This document shows positions 47,201 to 54,553 of a stretch of DNA of 64,000 nt, one piece after another. Below the pieces are notes generated by a model. It saw nothing but the letters and a program-made list of their open reading frames with translations, did no database searches and had not been told where the DNA came from. Location of the stretch: NCBI RefSeq assembly GCF_947497125.1, contig NZ_CANMFI010000002.1:464085-528084 (forward strand), written 5' to 3'. How positions within the stretch are numbered: position 1 is the stretch's first letter; every line of letters begins with the position of its first letter. The stretch comes from an uncultured Polaribacter sp. (GTDB lineage Bacteria > Bacteroidota > Bacteroidia > Flavobacteriales > Flavobacteriaceae). Both the position numbers and the translations under genes were made by a program.

Positions 47201-49743
47201 TGACCAACACTTTTAGAAATAAATGGTCTTTTGAGTATACCATTAATGGACAATTAGAATTGCATACTGAAGGAGCAGTATATCCTTTAACGATAGATCC
47301 ATTAACAGCAAATACGTGGTCTCATATTGCAGTCTCTTTAAAAAGAGGAGGTTTTTTAACTACTTATGTTAATGCGAACCAAGTAAACGCAATAAGTGCA
47401 AGTAAAATAGGAGGTTTTACAGGAAGTAAAATTCTAGTAGGCGCAAAATTAAATCAGCAATCTATTCCAGATGTTGCTTCTAATTACTTTACAGGAAAGT
47501 TAGATGAAATTCGTTTTTGGAACACAGCAAGAACGCAAACACAAATTGCAAGAGATCGTTATTTTGAGTTAGACAAAACCACTCCAGGGTTGTTATTGTA
47601 TTTAGACTTTAATAAAGAAGAGACGAATACCACCAATGGACCTAGATATTATCATGCCGATAGAAATTTAACGATAGGTAGTACATATGCAGTAATAAAA
47701 GAAGTTACTACGCAGCTATATGTAGACGATTCTCCAGCTATAAAACCACCACTAAAGTTCACAAATATTTCAAATACCGTAGTTATTAACGGCGATGAAA
47801 TGATTATTCAGCCAGATTTAACCGACGAAGAGTGGAGTTTGTTTGAAGGAGAGATTCTTAATTTTACTGTAGAAGGTTTAACGGATGTATTTTTTAACAA
47901 ACAATTGTCTCCGGTAACCTGGACAGCCTTGGTAAACAGACAAGAAATAGCTTGGTTTACCGAAGCACAGACTAAAGAAATTGTTGCACAGAAAAATGTT
48001 GGTGACCCATATCAGTTTACTATGGATATTGTAAATATAGGTGGCAGCAATCAGCCGTTTACTATAAGTGGCTTGCCAACTTGGATAACGCCTTCTTTTA
48101 CTAGTGGAAGTGTTAGTGCAAATACCAACAAACAAGTAACATTTACGGTAGATGAAAACTTGGCGATGGGTAGTTATACAGCAGATATTTTCTTAGAAAC
48201 AGCTTCTGGTTATAATGATAGATTGTCTTTTGAGTTGCGTGTGTTAACAGATGCACCAGACTGGTCTGTAAACCCAAGAGATTATGATTACAGCATGAAT
48301 ATTATTGGTAAAATAAAAATAGATGGCGATTTTTCTAGAGACACCTATACAAAAGTGGGTGCTTTTGTAAACGATGTAGCAAAAGGAGAAGCGTATTTAG
48401 AATACGATGCATTTTATGATTCTTATTTTGCATATTTAACCATATATAACGAGAATGCATTTAACGATAAGGTTACCTTTAAGTTATGGGATGCTGTAAA
48501 TGGGAAAATTATCAATGCGTTTATTGGTTCAGAGACAATGATAGATTTTATGCAGAATACTGTTTTAGGTACCAGTAGCAATCCAGAGGTGTTTTCAAAC
48601 TCTAGTGTAACAGAGCAAAATATAACCTTAAATAAAGGTTGGTCTTGGCTTTCTTTTTATGCAAAGGACACCAAATTTGCTTCGTTAGCAACTACACTTT
48701 CAAATTTAGATCTATCTGAAAAAGATGCTATTAAATCTCAATTAACATTTGCAAATTATGAAGATGGTCAATGGAATGGTAATTTAACAATGTTGTCTGT
48801 AGACAATATGTACAAAATAAAGTTGGCAAAAGAGAACAATTTGCGAGTTGTAGGTGAAGAGGTAGATCCTAAAACCTATACTGTAGATATCGCTGCTGGT
48901 TGGAATTGGTTGTCTTATCCAATACATAGAAACATTAGCTTGCAAGAAGCCTTGGCTTTTTATGATACAAGTGATGGAGATGTAATTAAAGATCAATTCA
49001 ACTTTGCTATTTACGACCAAAATTCTGGTTGGCGAGGGTCTTTAGACTATTTAGAGTCTGGTAAAGGATACATGATAAAATCTGGAAAGACACAGGTATT
49101 TAAATATCCAGATGCTACCATAGCGCAAAGGAGAGAAGTAAGCACAAATCAGTCGGCTAACACGCAAGGCCCACAGCAGGAGTATTTTAGAAACTACAGT
49201 GCTACCATGAGTATAGTTGCAGAGGTAGTTGCGGATCAAGATTTTACAAATATTTCTGTATTTGACGCAAACAATATACTAAGAGGTATTGCAGAAATTG
49301 AAGAAATAGCAGGTAAAAAATATAGTTTTATTACTGTTTTTGGAGACCAGACAGAACCTTTGTATTTTGAGCTTTCTGATGGTTCTGAAAAAGTGAAATT
49401 AGTGGATGCTTTGCCATTTTTAGGCGATAAAGTAGTTGGTAATTTTACAGAACCATATGTGTTATCTTTAAAAGGATTGTCTGTAGATACTGCTGTTTTT
49501 AACGAAGCAAGTATATATCCAAATCCGTTTACAAATCAAATTACGATAGATGTTTCTGCTGAAAATGAAAAGCTTTCTAGTATTGAAATTTATAATACTA
49601 TCGGAATTTCAGTGTATAAAAAGAAGGTATTAGGAATCAATAAAACAGTAGTAACTACCTCAGATTTTGCGAGTGGTATTTACTTGGTTCGATTGACAAC
49701 AAATACCGGAAAAACAATGCTGAAAAAAATGATAAAAAAGTAA
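41248..49743 (+). CDS. Giant multi-domain LamG surface protein with T9SS type A sorting domain
   Basis: A 2831-residue secreted protein with signal peptide 1-19. A first LamG-like domain ends at VRFWD (about 404-408). A carboxypeptidase-regulatory-like beta domain lies near 615-680, and a helical segment near 1180-1290. A GGATSCPYEGE motif follows with C1397. LamG domains two and three are at about 1730-1930 (IRLWS) and 1938-2130 (IRFWN), and a BACON-like domain is near 2250-2335. A 'WSV' domain starts at W2339. Two GW(S/N)WLS repeats start at 2464 and 2551, and a degenerate WSV-like domain near 2651. The T9SS CTD begins at YPNP (2757). LamG domains usually bind glycans or proteins, so an adhesin-like role is inferred. 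The frame is uninterrupted over 8.5 kb. Confidence 0.9.
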   Translation: MRKILYCLFSLWGVVFYAQNQQSKNQLFVGAGTAQKEEITKDDNTTVNLKLNFQVGSPLLFNRVLDSGTNASILFPYSILYKSNTFVENQVFISKGFYADMIKLSWEIAANKDAINTIKIYRKELGASTPEQLIATLAKDVFEYEDQQIEASTLYEYRIFADGIAIDGEAKEFLNFARGIGFRNPTAIVTGNVSFKGGNPVKDVTLFAENVGANNDSSTSKSMYFKGASAGTDIMRTNFSAVNTTLQGWVNLSVSDTLSTVFTYQTTATNTFSVGATLTSENTLKVHLTKNNTKFAGFTLNNAYPTGAIDPFGKDVYKSIASISEEDFVHFSIALENNKTPTIYINGRPITSAGLEGAVVSEGISQPTLTDALFTDYTVETSEKVQIFDLCLQCNKATYLDEVRFWDKALTALDIRRDYRRYLSGGENNLKIYLRGDEGYGDFLYDLSKKGFTFNENHVKIRENLGAFSFSTTKPRRDQLGIFGVTDKNGNYTIASISYSGNGESFEITPSLGVHEFNPATQTLFLGKDAPVVNKIDFTDISSFAFRGKALYDVRNVFESTTDEVVTGLRDHSYNSYIDADGAIYNKGEYYYEGGSKDASSDMYKEGVFKKYPVIGLSEANVYIDGSIVFDADNQPVVTDSEGNFNIQVPIGNHKIEVKKDGHVFTHNGRFPETGTFEFFEDQIERRYFVDETRVTLVGRVVGGKREFDKPIGFGFNDKKTHTNFEGLETQNEETISSVNNIGVASIILKGAVESSDLDFKFTTNEKTGEFKVSLIPYKFSIKPSDLKITSNRDLDNEIINVIETLDLREVPEEEVTQFTTKDGTILISEPYHYQKSFRYDSPVTLTLLKQEFETELEVGGEYYDVSALEVPIYNQNNEYNMEFEVSQNYVNKDDGNGVVTKEFFTEGKFNITNQLELRDNSTISLSENGKKYTYSFIAGEANVSREEDFKKSMTVQYVIDGQNPLGILNSNDFKDEGIIIGGSGSGEASFVTSAPEIPDIILRDPPGSNSFASIEEGTTISFVSQSEDLKSKSVEKATFTSTAPTASTSIGTPILSIGLEVRTVKTEDEGIVSETKQINKNTFLNSYTFTKTISTSDDPNFVGADGDLYIGNAKNLFFGSINNVHITDAPLKNNDGSEIPYITVDSKDTEGETKTLYISTRENMLIGEQPTGTFFTYSQKYILETLIPELENLANNYVEEPDPDLTKIFVTADSYREQAELWKKIIQDNEKTKFEAKDKSEQYREMVLSKITDYVQNSFASDTLSVDDLLAIDVLRDLVSENFDSNRSFDAGLGEFTTSLETITIVDKSFEYTKDFTDTAVKDNGIFVNNAGRSDRKVIVKKTYESDINLNTIDNSTTISYTLKDDNRNNFLSVDILNMFDGNGPVFITKGGATSCPYEGETTSLFYEEEGYNANEIGEGGEILSVATNDVYKADFSVEKQLITNVPEDDSAVFTILLKNTSQTQSDLEFVLDYDPTSLNGAEINLETNGVNVFLPFNETIEFPVEISKTSSSSIYDYENIRLYLYSPCAIADEKRDNFLDISAKFKKSCSNVTIASPEENWVFNINEAYTGFGTLEQTTNSLPITFTDFSTDFTGFQKIELQYRNASSSNWIKLASYNTDTNSQSSDVILINESDAEITYNWDIVNDEIPDGNYEFRAVSYCTNNIINTSAVVSGTINLNPPVVFGTPNPTDGILDVGEDITLRFNEDILKRITSSISVTGLKNQQEIDHSVSVRLDGTGNQIELPNQRINNQSFTLQFWHQNVATSKGILVQQEDGIQIAVDNDFVTFSIGEQTVATQTNNKKINSTQYNFYSFVYENSNTPKLFIFENGEILVEKVLSEKLDINTSASIFIGDQGVSGNIHDIRLWSQTFTPAKATVAKDLTLTGRELNLKGYWKLDEGNGVTGLDKAKRRNALVNLNWDIKPKGNGYEFKDNGYLSLENVGFIQPTHLEDISLSFWIKPDLNSVGTIFSNGVGDDSDSVMTNTFRNKWSFEYTINGQLELHTEGAVYPLTIDPLTANTWSHIAVSLKRGGFLTTYVNANQVNAISASKIGGFTGSKILVGAKLNQQSIPDVASNYFTGKLDEIRFWNTARTQTQIARDRYFELDKTTPGLLLYLDFNKEETNTTNGPRYYHADRNLTIGSTYAVIKEVTTQLYVDDSPAIKPPLKFTNISNTVVINGDEMIIQPDLTDEEWSLFEGEILNFTVEGLTDVFFNKQLSPVTWTALVNRQEIAWFTEAQTKEIVAQKNVGDPYQFTMDIVNIGGSNQPFTISGLPTWITPSFTSGSVSANTNKQVTFTVDENLAMGSYTADIFLETASGYNDRLSFELRVLTDAPDWSVNPRDYDYSMNIIGKIKIDGDFSRDTYTKVGAFVNDVAKGEAYLEYDAFYDSYFAYLTIYNENAFNDKVTFKLWDAVNGKIINAFIGSETMIDFMQNTVLGTSSNPEVFSNSSVTEQNITLNKGWSWLSFYAKDTKFASLATTLSNLDLSEKDAIKSQLTFANYEDGQWNGNLTMLSVDNMYKIKLAKENNLRVVGEEVDPKTYTVDIAAGWNWLSYPIHRNISLQEALAFYDTSDGDVIKDQFNFAIYDQNSGWRGSLDYLESGKGYMIKSGKTQVFKYPDATIAQRREVSTNQSANTQGPQQEYFRNYSATMSIVAEVVADQDFTNISVFDANNILRGIAEIEEIAGKKYSFITVFGDQTEPLYFELSDGSEKVKLVDALPFLGDKVVGNFTEPYVLSLKGLSVDTAVFNEASIYPNPFTNQITIDVSAENEKLSSIEIYNTIGISVYKKKVLGINKTVVTTSDFASGIYLVRLTTNTGKTMLKKMIKK

Positions 49744-49747
49744 ATTG

Positions 49748-51034
49748 ATGAAAAGAGGTCTATACGTAGTTGTGTTTTGGTTTTGCGGAATCTCTTTTTA
49801 CGCACAAACACCTAGTTGGAGTGTAACTGCCGCTGAATATCAATTTAGCATGACACTTACTACGTTTTTAACTATTAATGGCACTACCTTATCTTCTGCA
49901 GAAGATAAGGTTGCTGCCTTTATAGATGGTGAGGTACGCGGTGTAGGTAGTGTAAGCTATGTAGAAAGTTTGCAGAAATATGTGGCCTATTTAACTGTAT
50001 TTGCAAACAAAAACAATGAAACAATTTCCTTTAAAGTGTATGATAGTGCCAATGATGTTATTGTTGGCATAGACAGAACAATACCTTTTGGAATTGACAC
50101 TAATCTTGGCACTGTTTTTCAGTCAATTAGTTTGGCAGCACCCAAATTAAGTTCACAGGCATTACTTAGCTCTTTTGATTTAAAAGACGTTACAGAAATT
50201 AGTAATGTAATTCAAAATGATACTGTACAGATTATGGTTCCCACAACAACTGCTCTTTCAGAATTGGCAGCAAATTTTACAATAAGTACCGGAGCCAATA
50301 TTTTTGTAGATAGAAAGAAACAGTTGCCAAATGTAACCAAACAAAACTATTTAGAACCCATTGTTTTCGAAGTACTTTCAGAAGACGAAGCCACCCTAAA
50401 TAGTTATGTTGTTAATGTGCAAAAACAGCCTTTTGCTACAACTTTTGAGGCGATTTTGACATCAGAGCGAGCTGTCTATTCAAATCAAAATCCGTTAGAG
50501 GTTCTTTTGCAAGTAACTAAAAGAGTGTCTGCAGTAGATAAAAGTCATTTTAACACAGAAAATGCGGTCATTCAATCTATAGAAAAACAAGATAATTTAA
50601 CTTATAAAATCAGTCTTGTAGCAATTGAGCAAGGTGAGTATTCTATAACATTGCCAGAAAACACATTGCAATCTTTAGACAATGAACCCAACCCAACGGC
50701 AACGCAACTCTATCTTATTTTTGATACAGACCAACCCTACATCACCTCTATAGAAAGAGTTTCGCCTTTGGCAGAGTTAACCAATGCCAATCAGTTAGAG
50801 TTTACGGTTACATTTAGTGAAGCTGTTGATGGTTTTATTCCAGAAGTAATTAACCCTGGTGTTTTTAATACGATCTACATAGAGCCTATTTCAAATGTAA
50901 GTTATAAGGTTTTACTTTCTGGTACACCATCTTTCACTGGGAGATTTTTTTTAGAAATTCAGGATTTGGGTATGGTTATGGATTATGCAGGAAATATTTT
51001 AAGAACCAATACAATTATCAGCAATAATGATTAA
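49748..51034 (+). CDS. Secreted WSV-domain protein without T9SS sorting domain
   Basis: A 428-residue exported protein. ATG 49748 is preferred over the adjacent TTG. The signal peptide covers about 1-20 (ISFYAQ). The WSV domain starts at W24 (WSVTAAEYQFSMT, then DKVAAFIDGEVRG and YVAYLTVFANKNNETISFKVYD). A DUF5018-like region with LSELAANFTIST and an Ig-like region follow. There is no YPNP-type sorting domain, unlike both neighbours. Its route to the surface, or a periplasmic location, is therefore open. It starts four bases after the giant gene's stop codon and overlaps the next gene by eight bases, so it is clearly in one operon. Confidence 0.82.
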   Translation: MKRGLYVVVFWFCGISFYAQTPSWSVTAAEYQFSMTLTTFLTINGTTLSSAEDKVAAFIDGEVRGVGSVSYVESLQKYVAYLTVFANKNNETISFKVYDSANDVIVGIDRTIPFGIDTNLGTVFQSISLAAPKLSSQALLSSFDLKDVTEISNVIQNDTVQIMVPTTTALSELAANFTISTGANIFVDRKKQLPNVTKQNYLEPIVFEVLSEDEATLNSYVVNVQKQPFATTFEAILTSERAVYSNQNPLEVLLQVTKRVSAVDKSHFNTENAVIQSIEKQDNLTYKISLVAIEQGEYSITLPENTLQSLDNEPNPTATQLYLIFDTDQPYITSIERVSPLAELTNANQLEFTVTFSEAVDGFIPEVINPGVFNTIYIEPISNVSYKVLLSGTPSFTGRFFLEIQDLGMVMDYAGNILRTNTIISNND

Positions 51035-52832
51035 AAAACAACATTTTCTTTTGTACATCTGTTGTTGCTTTTTTTGGGCACATTCATTAAAAGCACAAGA
51101 TCCTAATTGGTCTGTAAATCCGTCAGATTTTCAATTTAACATGACTTTTACTGCTTTTTTAAATGTAGATGGCATCGTTTTAAATAACACAACAGATAAA
51201 GTAGCGGCTTTTGTAGACGGACAGATTAGAGGTACTGCAAACCTAACCTATGTTGCAGCTTCAGATAAATATGTTGCATATCTTACAGCATATGCCAATA
51301 CGAACAATGAAACCTTAACTTTTAAGATTTATAATAGCAATACAAGCACTATTGTAGACGCTGTAAATACAACTGATTTTCAAATAAATGCACAAAAAGG
51401 GAGTCTTTTTCAATCTTATGGCATTTCAAACACCTATTTAAATGAGTTTATTAATATAGTAGACTTTAATTTTAAAGGAGTTACCCCACAGTTAATAACG
51501 AATTCAGATACTACTTTTGATTTTATTTTACCACCAGGAACAAGTATTACAAATCTAACACCAACTTTTACAACTTCTAATAACGAAAAAGTTTTTTATA
51601 GAAAAGAGAGACAAGTTTCAGGAGTTTCTGAGATAGATTTTTCTGAACCTGTAACTTACACAGTGTTATCTGAGAGTGAGTCGGTTTTAAAGGAATACCG
51701 TATAAATGTTTTTGTAATTGATGAAAATTTTACCACCTCAGTAGCTTTAAATACCACCAGAGCGCAACATATTTCTTCGTTACCTGTAAAAGCGTCTGTA
51801 GCATTTTCTAAACCCATTACCGATTTTACTGAAGAAGATTTTAAGGTAGACAATGCTATTGTAATCGATTTAGAAAAGATTGACAATCAAAATTATATCG
51901 TAACTGTTATCCCTTTAGTTGAAGGGGACTTCTCTTTTCAACTAAAAAGGGGAAGTGTATTAGATGCAAACAATAAAACAAATTTACAGTCTAACAGTTT
52001 GTTTTTTTATTTTGATAAAAAACAGCCAATTCTAAAAGAAGTGTATGCAGGAATAAATGCTATACATTCTTTTTTTGAGATAGTTTTTAGCGAAGAGGTT
52101 ATTAATGTAGATGCCACAGATTTTGTACTAACAGGAAGAGATACCTCAAAATTTAAGATAGAGATGGTTACTTTTATTGGGCCAGAAAGAGTACTAATAG
52201 ATGTTGTGCCTTTAGTTGATAGCCAACAAACACCTATTTTTTTTATAGAACTATCGTCAGATACAGACATTACAGATCTTGCACAAAATAAGGTGATAAA
52301 TCAAAAAATACAGTCTTATTTTATAGATTCAGAACCGCCCGTTTTATCGGTTAATGATTTTATTATACTTAATTTAAATACTGATGGTGTTGCAAACTTA
52401 ACAATAGATTTAGTAGATACAGGCTCTTTTGATACCTATAATTTGAGTAGCTTATCTCTTTCTAAAACACTGTTTACTGAAGCAGATTTAGGAGAAAATC
52501 AAATAATTTTTAAAGCAACAGACCAAGCAGGTAATGTTTCAGAAATGACAATAATTGTTCTTGTTACAAATGATACGCTCTCAAATGAAGATGTTATTTT
52601 AGAAAAAATGCTTTCTATTTTTCCGAACCCTGTTGGCGATAAGTTGTTTGTTTCAATGGATGCAAGTATAGAAATTAAAAGTATTAGTCTTTTTTCTATT
52701 GATGGTAAAAAGTTGTTTTCAGAAAACAGTATCCCAAATTTTATTAATACTACTGTTCTTTCTAAAGGAATTTACTTTTTAAAAGTTCAAACAGATAACG
52801 TTTCTTTCACAAAAAAAATCATCAAGCATTAG
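51027..52832 (+). CDS. Secreted WSV-domain protein with T9SS type A sorting domain
   Basis: A 601-residue paralogue of the preceding protein. It has a signal peptide (1-24, SLKAQ) and a WSV domain from W28 (WSVNPSDFQFNMT, DKVAAFVDGQIRG). A DUF5018-like region (TSITNLTPTFTTS) follows, then two Ig-like modules and an HYR-like module (FKATDQAGNVSEMTIIVLVT). A T9SS CTD closes it, starting near FPNPVGDKLFVSM and ending KIIKH. The start overlaps the upstream stop by eight bases, indicating coupled translation. A subunit or accessory role with the giant protein is inferred from shared domains and operon. Confidence 0.87.
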   Translation: MIKKQHFLLYICCCFFWAHSLKAQDPNWSVNPSDFQFNMTFTAFLNVDGIVLNNTTDKVAAFVDGQIRGTANLTYVAASDKYVAYLTAYANTNNETLTFKIYNSNTSTIVDAVNTTDFQINAQKGSLFQSYGISNTYLNEFINIVDFNFKGVTPQLITNSDTTFDFILPPGTSITNLTPTFTTSNNEKVFYRKERQVSGVSEIDFSEPVTYTVLSESESVLKEYRINVFVIDENFTTSVALNTTRAQHISSLPVKASVAFSKPITDFTEEDFKVDNAIVIDLEKIDNQNYIVTVIPLVEGDFSFQLKRGSVLDANNKTNLQSNSLFFYFDKKQPILKEVYAGINAIHSFFEIVFSEEVINVDATDFVLTGRDTSKFKIEMVTFIGPERVLIDVVPLVDSQQTPIFFIELSSDTDITDLAQNKVINQKIQSYFIDSEPPVLSVNDFIILNLNTDGVANLTIDLVDTGSFDTYNLSSLSLSKTLFTEADLGENQIIFKATDQAGNVSEMTIIVLVTNDTLSNEDVILEKMLSIFPNPVGDKLFVSMDASIEIKSISLFSIDGKKLFSENSIPNFINTTVLSKGIYFLKVQTDNVSFTKKIIKH

Positions 52833-52881
52833 AAATTTATTCTTGTTTTGTAATAATAGAGTGACAAAAATTAGTCACAAA

Positions 52882-52918
52882 AAAATCCGAAGTAATTCTT
52901 TTACTTCGGATTTTTTTC
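52882..52918. terminator. Bidirectional terminator, copy 1 of a twin hairpin flanking the DUF1338 gene
   Basis: AAATCCGAAGTAA / TTACTTCGGATTT around a short loop with A and T runs on the two sides. It sits between two convergent genes. A near-identical hairpin lies at 53952-53986 on the other side of the DUF1338 gene. A smaller inverted repeat GTGAC/GTCAC (52861-52878) precedes it. Confidence 0.85.
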
Positions 52919-52945
52919 TTGGTGTATAAAGTGTTGAATCTATTT

Positions 52946-53848
52946 TTAATCAGAACCTTTTTTATTTGTTTGACTTGTAAAGGTACTTTCAAAAATTTTA
53001 TCTGCGTTTGCAGTTTCAAAACCCTCTCTTCTGTGTTTTCTTTCAATTTTATTTTCGGGTAAATGTCTGAATTCAGGTAAAATTTTTCTTTCAGCAAATT
53101 CTACATAACTACCTGCAATTTTTTTGGTAATTCCCTCTGCAAATTCAGCATTACATAACTGAGAAATGGTAGCACTTTGCAACAATAAACCATCTCTACT
53201 TGTTTTAATGTAACCACCAGCATCACTTAATTTTACATCAATATTGTTTAAAAACATATTAAATTCTGCTAACGTATTATAACCTTTTGGCAAGCTATTT
53301 ACGGTAATTGTGTAGTGATTTAAATAATACCTATTGTAAATAACCCACGCAGCATATTCGCTAACCTCCATTAATTTGCTATAGTCTTCTAAAGTTGGTA
53401 TGCGCCACAAAGCAGCATGTAAATAACGATCTACTTCGTCTGCATTGTCTAAATTTAGACTGTCTACAGGATCTAAAGTTACTTCATCTGTGTAAGATTT
53501 TATTATTTTTTGAATCTCCTCAGAAAAGCTAGTAACCTGTAATTCGCTTATAAAGATTCTAGGGTATTTGTCATTTGGTGGTTTGTACCAATGTGCATTA
53601 AGCTTTTTTGTTTTAAAAAAGTAAGCATCTTCTTTGGTATAGCCATAATGTAGAAATATTTTTTCGAAAGAAGCAATCCCTAAATTAGCAACGCCCATTG
53701 TTCTAAAAGCAATGTGATCATTTTCTATATCTTCTTGCTTAGAAATAATGTTGTTTTCTACCAAAGCGGTTGTTATTTTTAGAACGTCTGGCACCCTTTC
53801 TTGATAGCGAGACATTAAGCCTTTTAAAACTTTATCTAATGTTTTCAT
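52946..53848 (-). CDS. 2-oxoadipate dioxygenase/decarboxylase family (DUF1338, HglS/YdcJ-like)
   Basis: A 300-residue DUF1338 protein. The family enzyme HglS is an Fe(II) enzyme converting 2-oxoadipate to D-2-hydroxyglutarate in lysine catabolism. The signature NDHIAFRTMGV (H45 as a likely iron ligand, R49), the NHYTITVNSL segment with a second His, and SYVEFAERK with a probable ligand Glu are visible. It is shorter than the proteobacterial form but typical for Bacteroidota. No other lysine-degradation gene is nearby. A shorter overlapping minus-strand frame at 52837-53097 is not credible. Confidence 0.85.
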   Translation of the reverse strand: MKTLDKVLKGLMSRYQERVPDVLKITTALVENNIISKQEDIENDHIAFRTMGVANLGIASFEKIFLHYGYTKEDAYFFKTKKLNAHWYKPPNDKYPRIFISELQVTSFSEEIQKIIKSYTDEVTLDPVDSLNLDNADEVDRYLHAALWRIPTLEDYSKLMEVSEYAAWVIYNRYYLNHYTITVNSLPKGYNTLAEFNMFLNNIDVKLSDAGGYIKTSRDGLLLQSATISQLCNAEFAEGITKKIAGSYVEFAERKILPEFRHLPENKIERKHRREGFETANADKIFESTFTSQTNKKGSD

Positions 53849-53951
53849 TAAGTACTATGTTTTAATAGTGAAGATACAAAATATCATTTAGATTAAGAAA
53901 ACTACTATTTTCAATGCTGTTTTTGAAAATGCAGTAACTATTTAACTTAAA

Positions 53952-53986
53952 GATCCGAAGTAAATGAATTTTACTTCGGATTTTTA
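53952..53986. terminator. Twin hairpin, copy 2, upstream of the DUF1338 gene
   Basis: ATCCGAAGTAAA / TTTACTTCGGAT with the loop TGAA, followed by TTTTT on the plus strand. It is the same stem as at 52882-52918. For the minus strand it can terminate the Cys-rich lipoprotein transcript. Confidence 0.75.
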
Positions 53987-54012
53987 AGACGTTCTAAAAT
54001 TAGAAATTGAAT

Positions 54013-54318
54013 TCAGTCAACTAATTTTAGATGACTCGCAATAAAACGCTCGTTTTCTATATACCCTGTAATTTCTCCGTTTCTAATTACGCTACAAAAA
54101 CCGGTAGTTTCATCATGAGCATCCCCAAAATCATCAATAGAAAAACCATCAACAAAATAGGCTTTGTCATTAATTTTAACAGCCAAACTACAGCCTTTTT
54201 CAGAGTCTAAATTAAAATTACATTGTCCGCAAGAAATTGCCGCAACTTGGGTTGTTTCTTTTTTCGTATTACAAGCAAAAGCAATTGTAAAAACGGCAAG
54301 TAAAAGTATTTTTTTCAT
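54013..54318 (-). CDS. Small Cys-rich lipoprotein (DUF6370-like)
   Basis: A 101-residue lipoprotein; AFAC gives a lipidated Cys at 16. The mature part has SCGQCNF, a GCSLAV Cys and a GFCSVIRNG Cys, plus DDFGDAHDE. This pattern could bind a metal or form disulfides. I recall it as DUF6370, without a known function. It lies between the twin hairpin and a repeat-rich spacer. Confidence 0.72.
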   Translation of the reverse strand: MKKILLLAVFTIAFACNTKKETTQVAAISCGQCNFNLDSEKGCSLAVKINDKAYFVDGFSIDDFGDAHDETTGFCSVIRNGEITGYIENERFIASHLKLVD

Positions 54319-54332
54319 AATTGTTTGTTTTT

Positions 54333-54514
54333 GGTTCTCGATTACATTCGAGCTGACATTTCATTCAGTTTGTCATTTCTAACTTTTAGATACATCACAT
54401 AAAGTTAGTTCTATTACTTACTGTTATGCGACTTCTCCTAACGTCGAAGTGACACAGGTTTGTGTTTTATTCGGATTTGTCATTTCGAGTGTTAACGAGA
54501 AATAATAGAAAACT
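54333..54514. repeat. Repeat cluster between glnS and the lipoprotein: families D and B
   Basis: At 54333-54357 lies GGTTCTCGATTACATTCGAG, a family D element also seen at 57420-57444 and inside the spacer at 14286-14333. At 54371-54454 lies a full family B hairpin (TGTCATTTC ... TCGAAGTGACA), and at 54478-54514 a half copy of family B with the TGTCATTTCGAGTGTTAACGAG 5' end that also forms the right-edge array. No gene is visible in this spacer. Confidence 0.7.
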
Positions 54515-54553
54515 GAATTTTATAATGTCTAGCATTTAGACGCTAAATTATAA

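Noticed and set aside
52837..53097. 86-codon minus-strand frame at the end of the DUF1338 gene
   Set aside because: It overlaps the conserved DUF1338 frame and a terminator hairpin and has no recognisable protein content.
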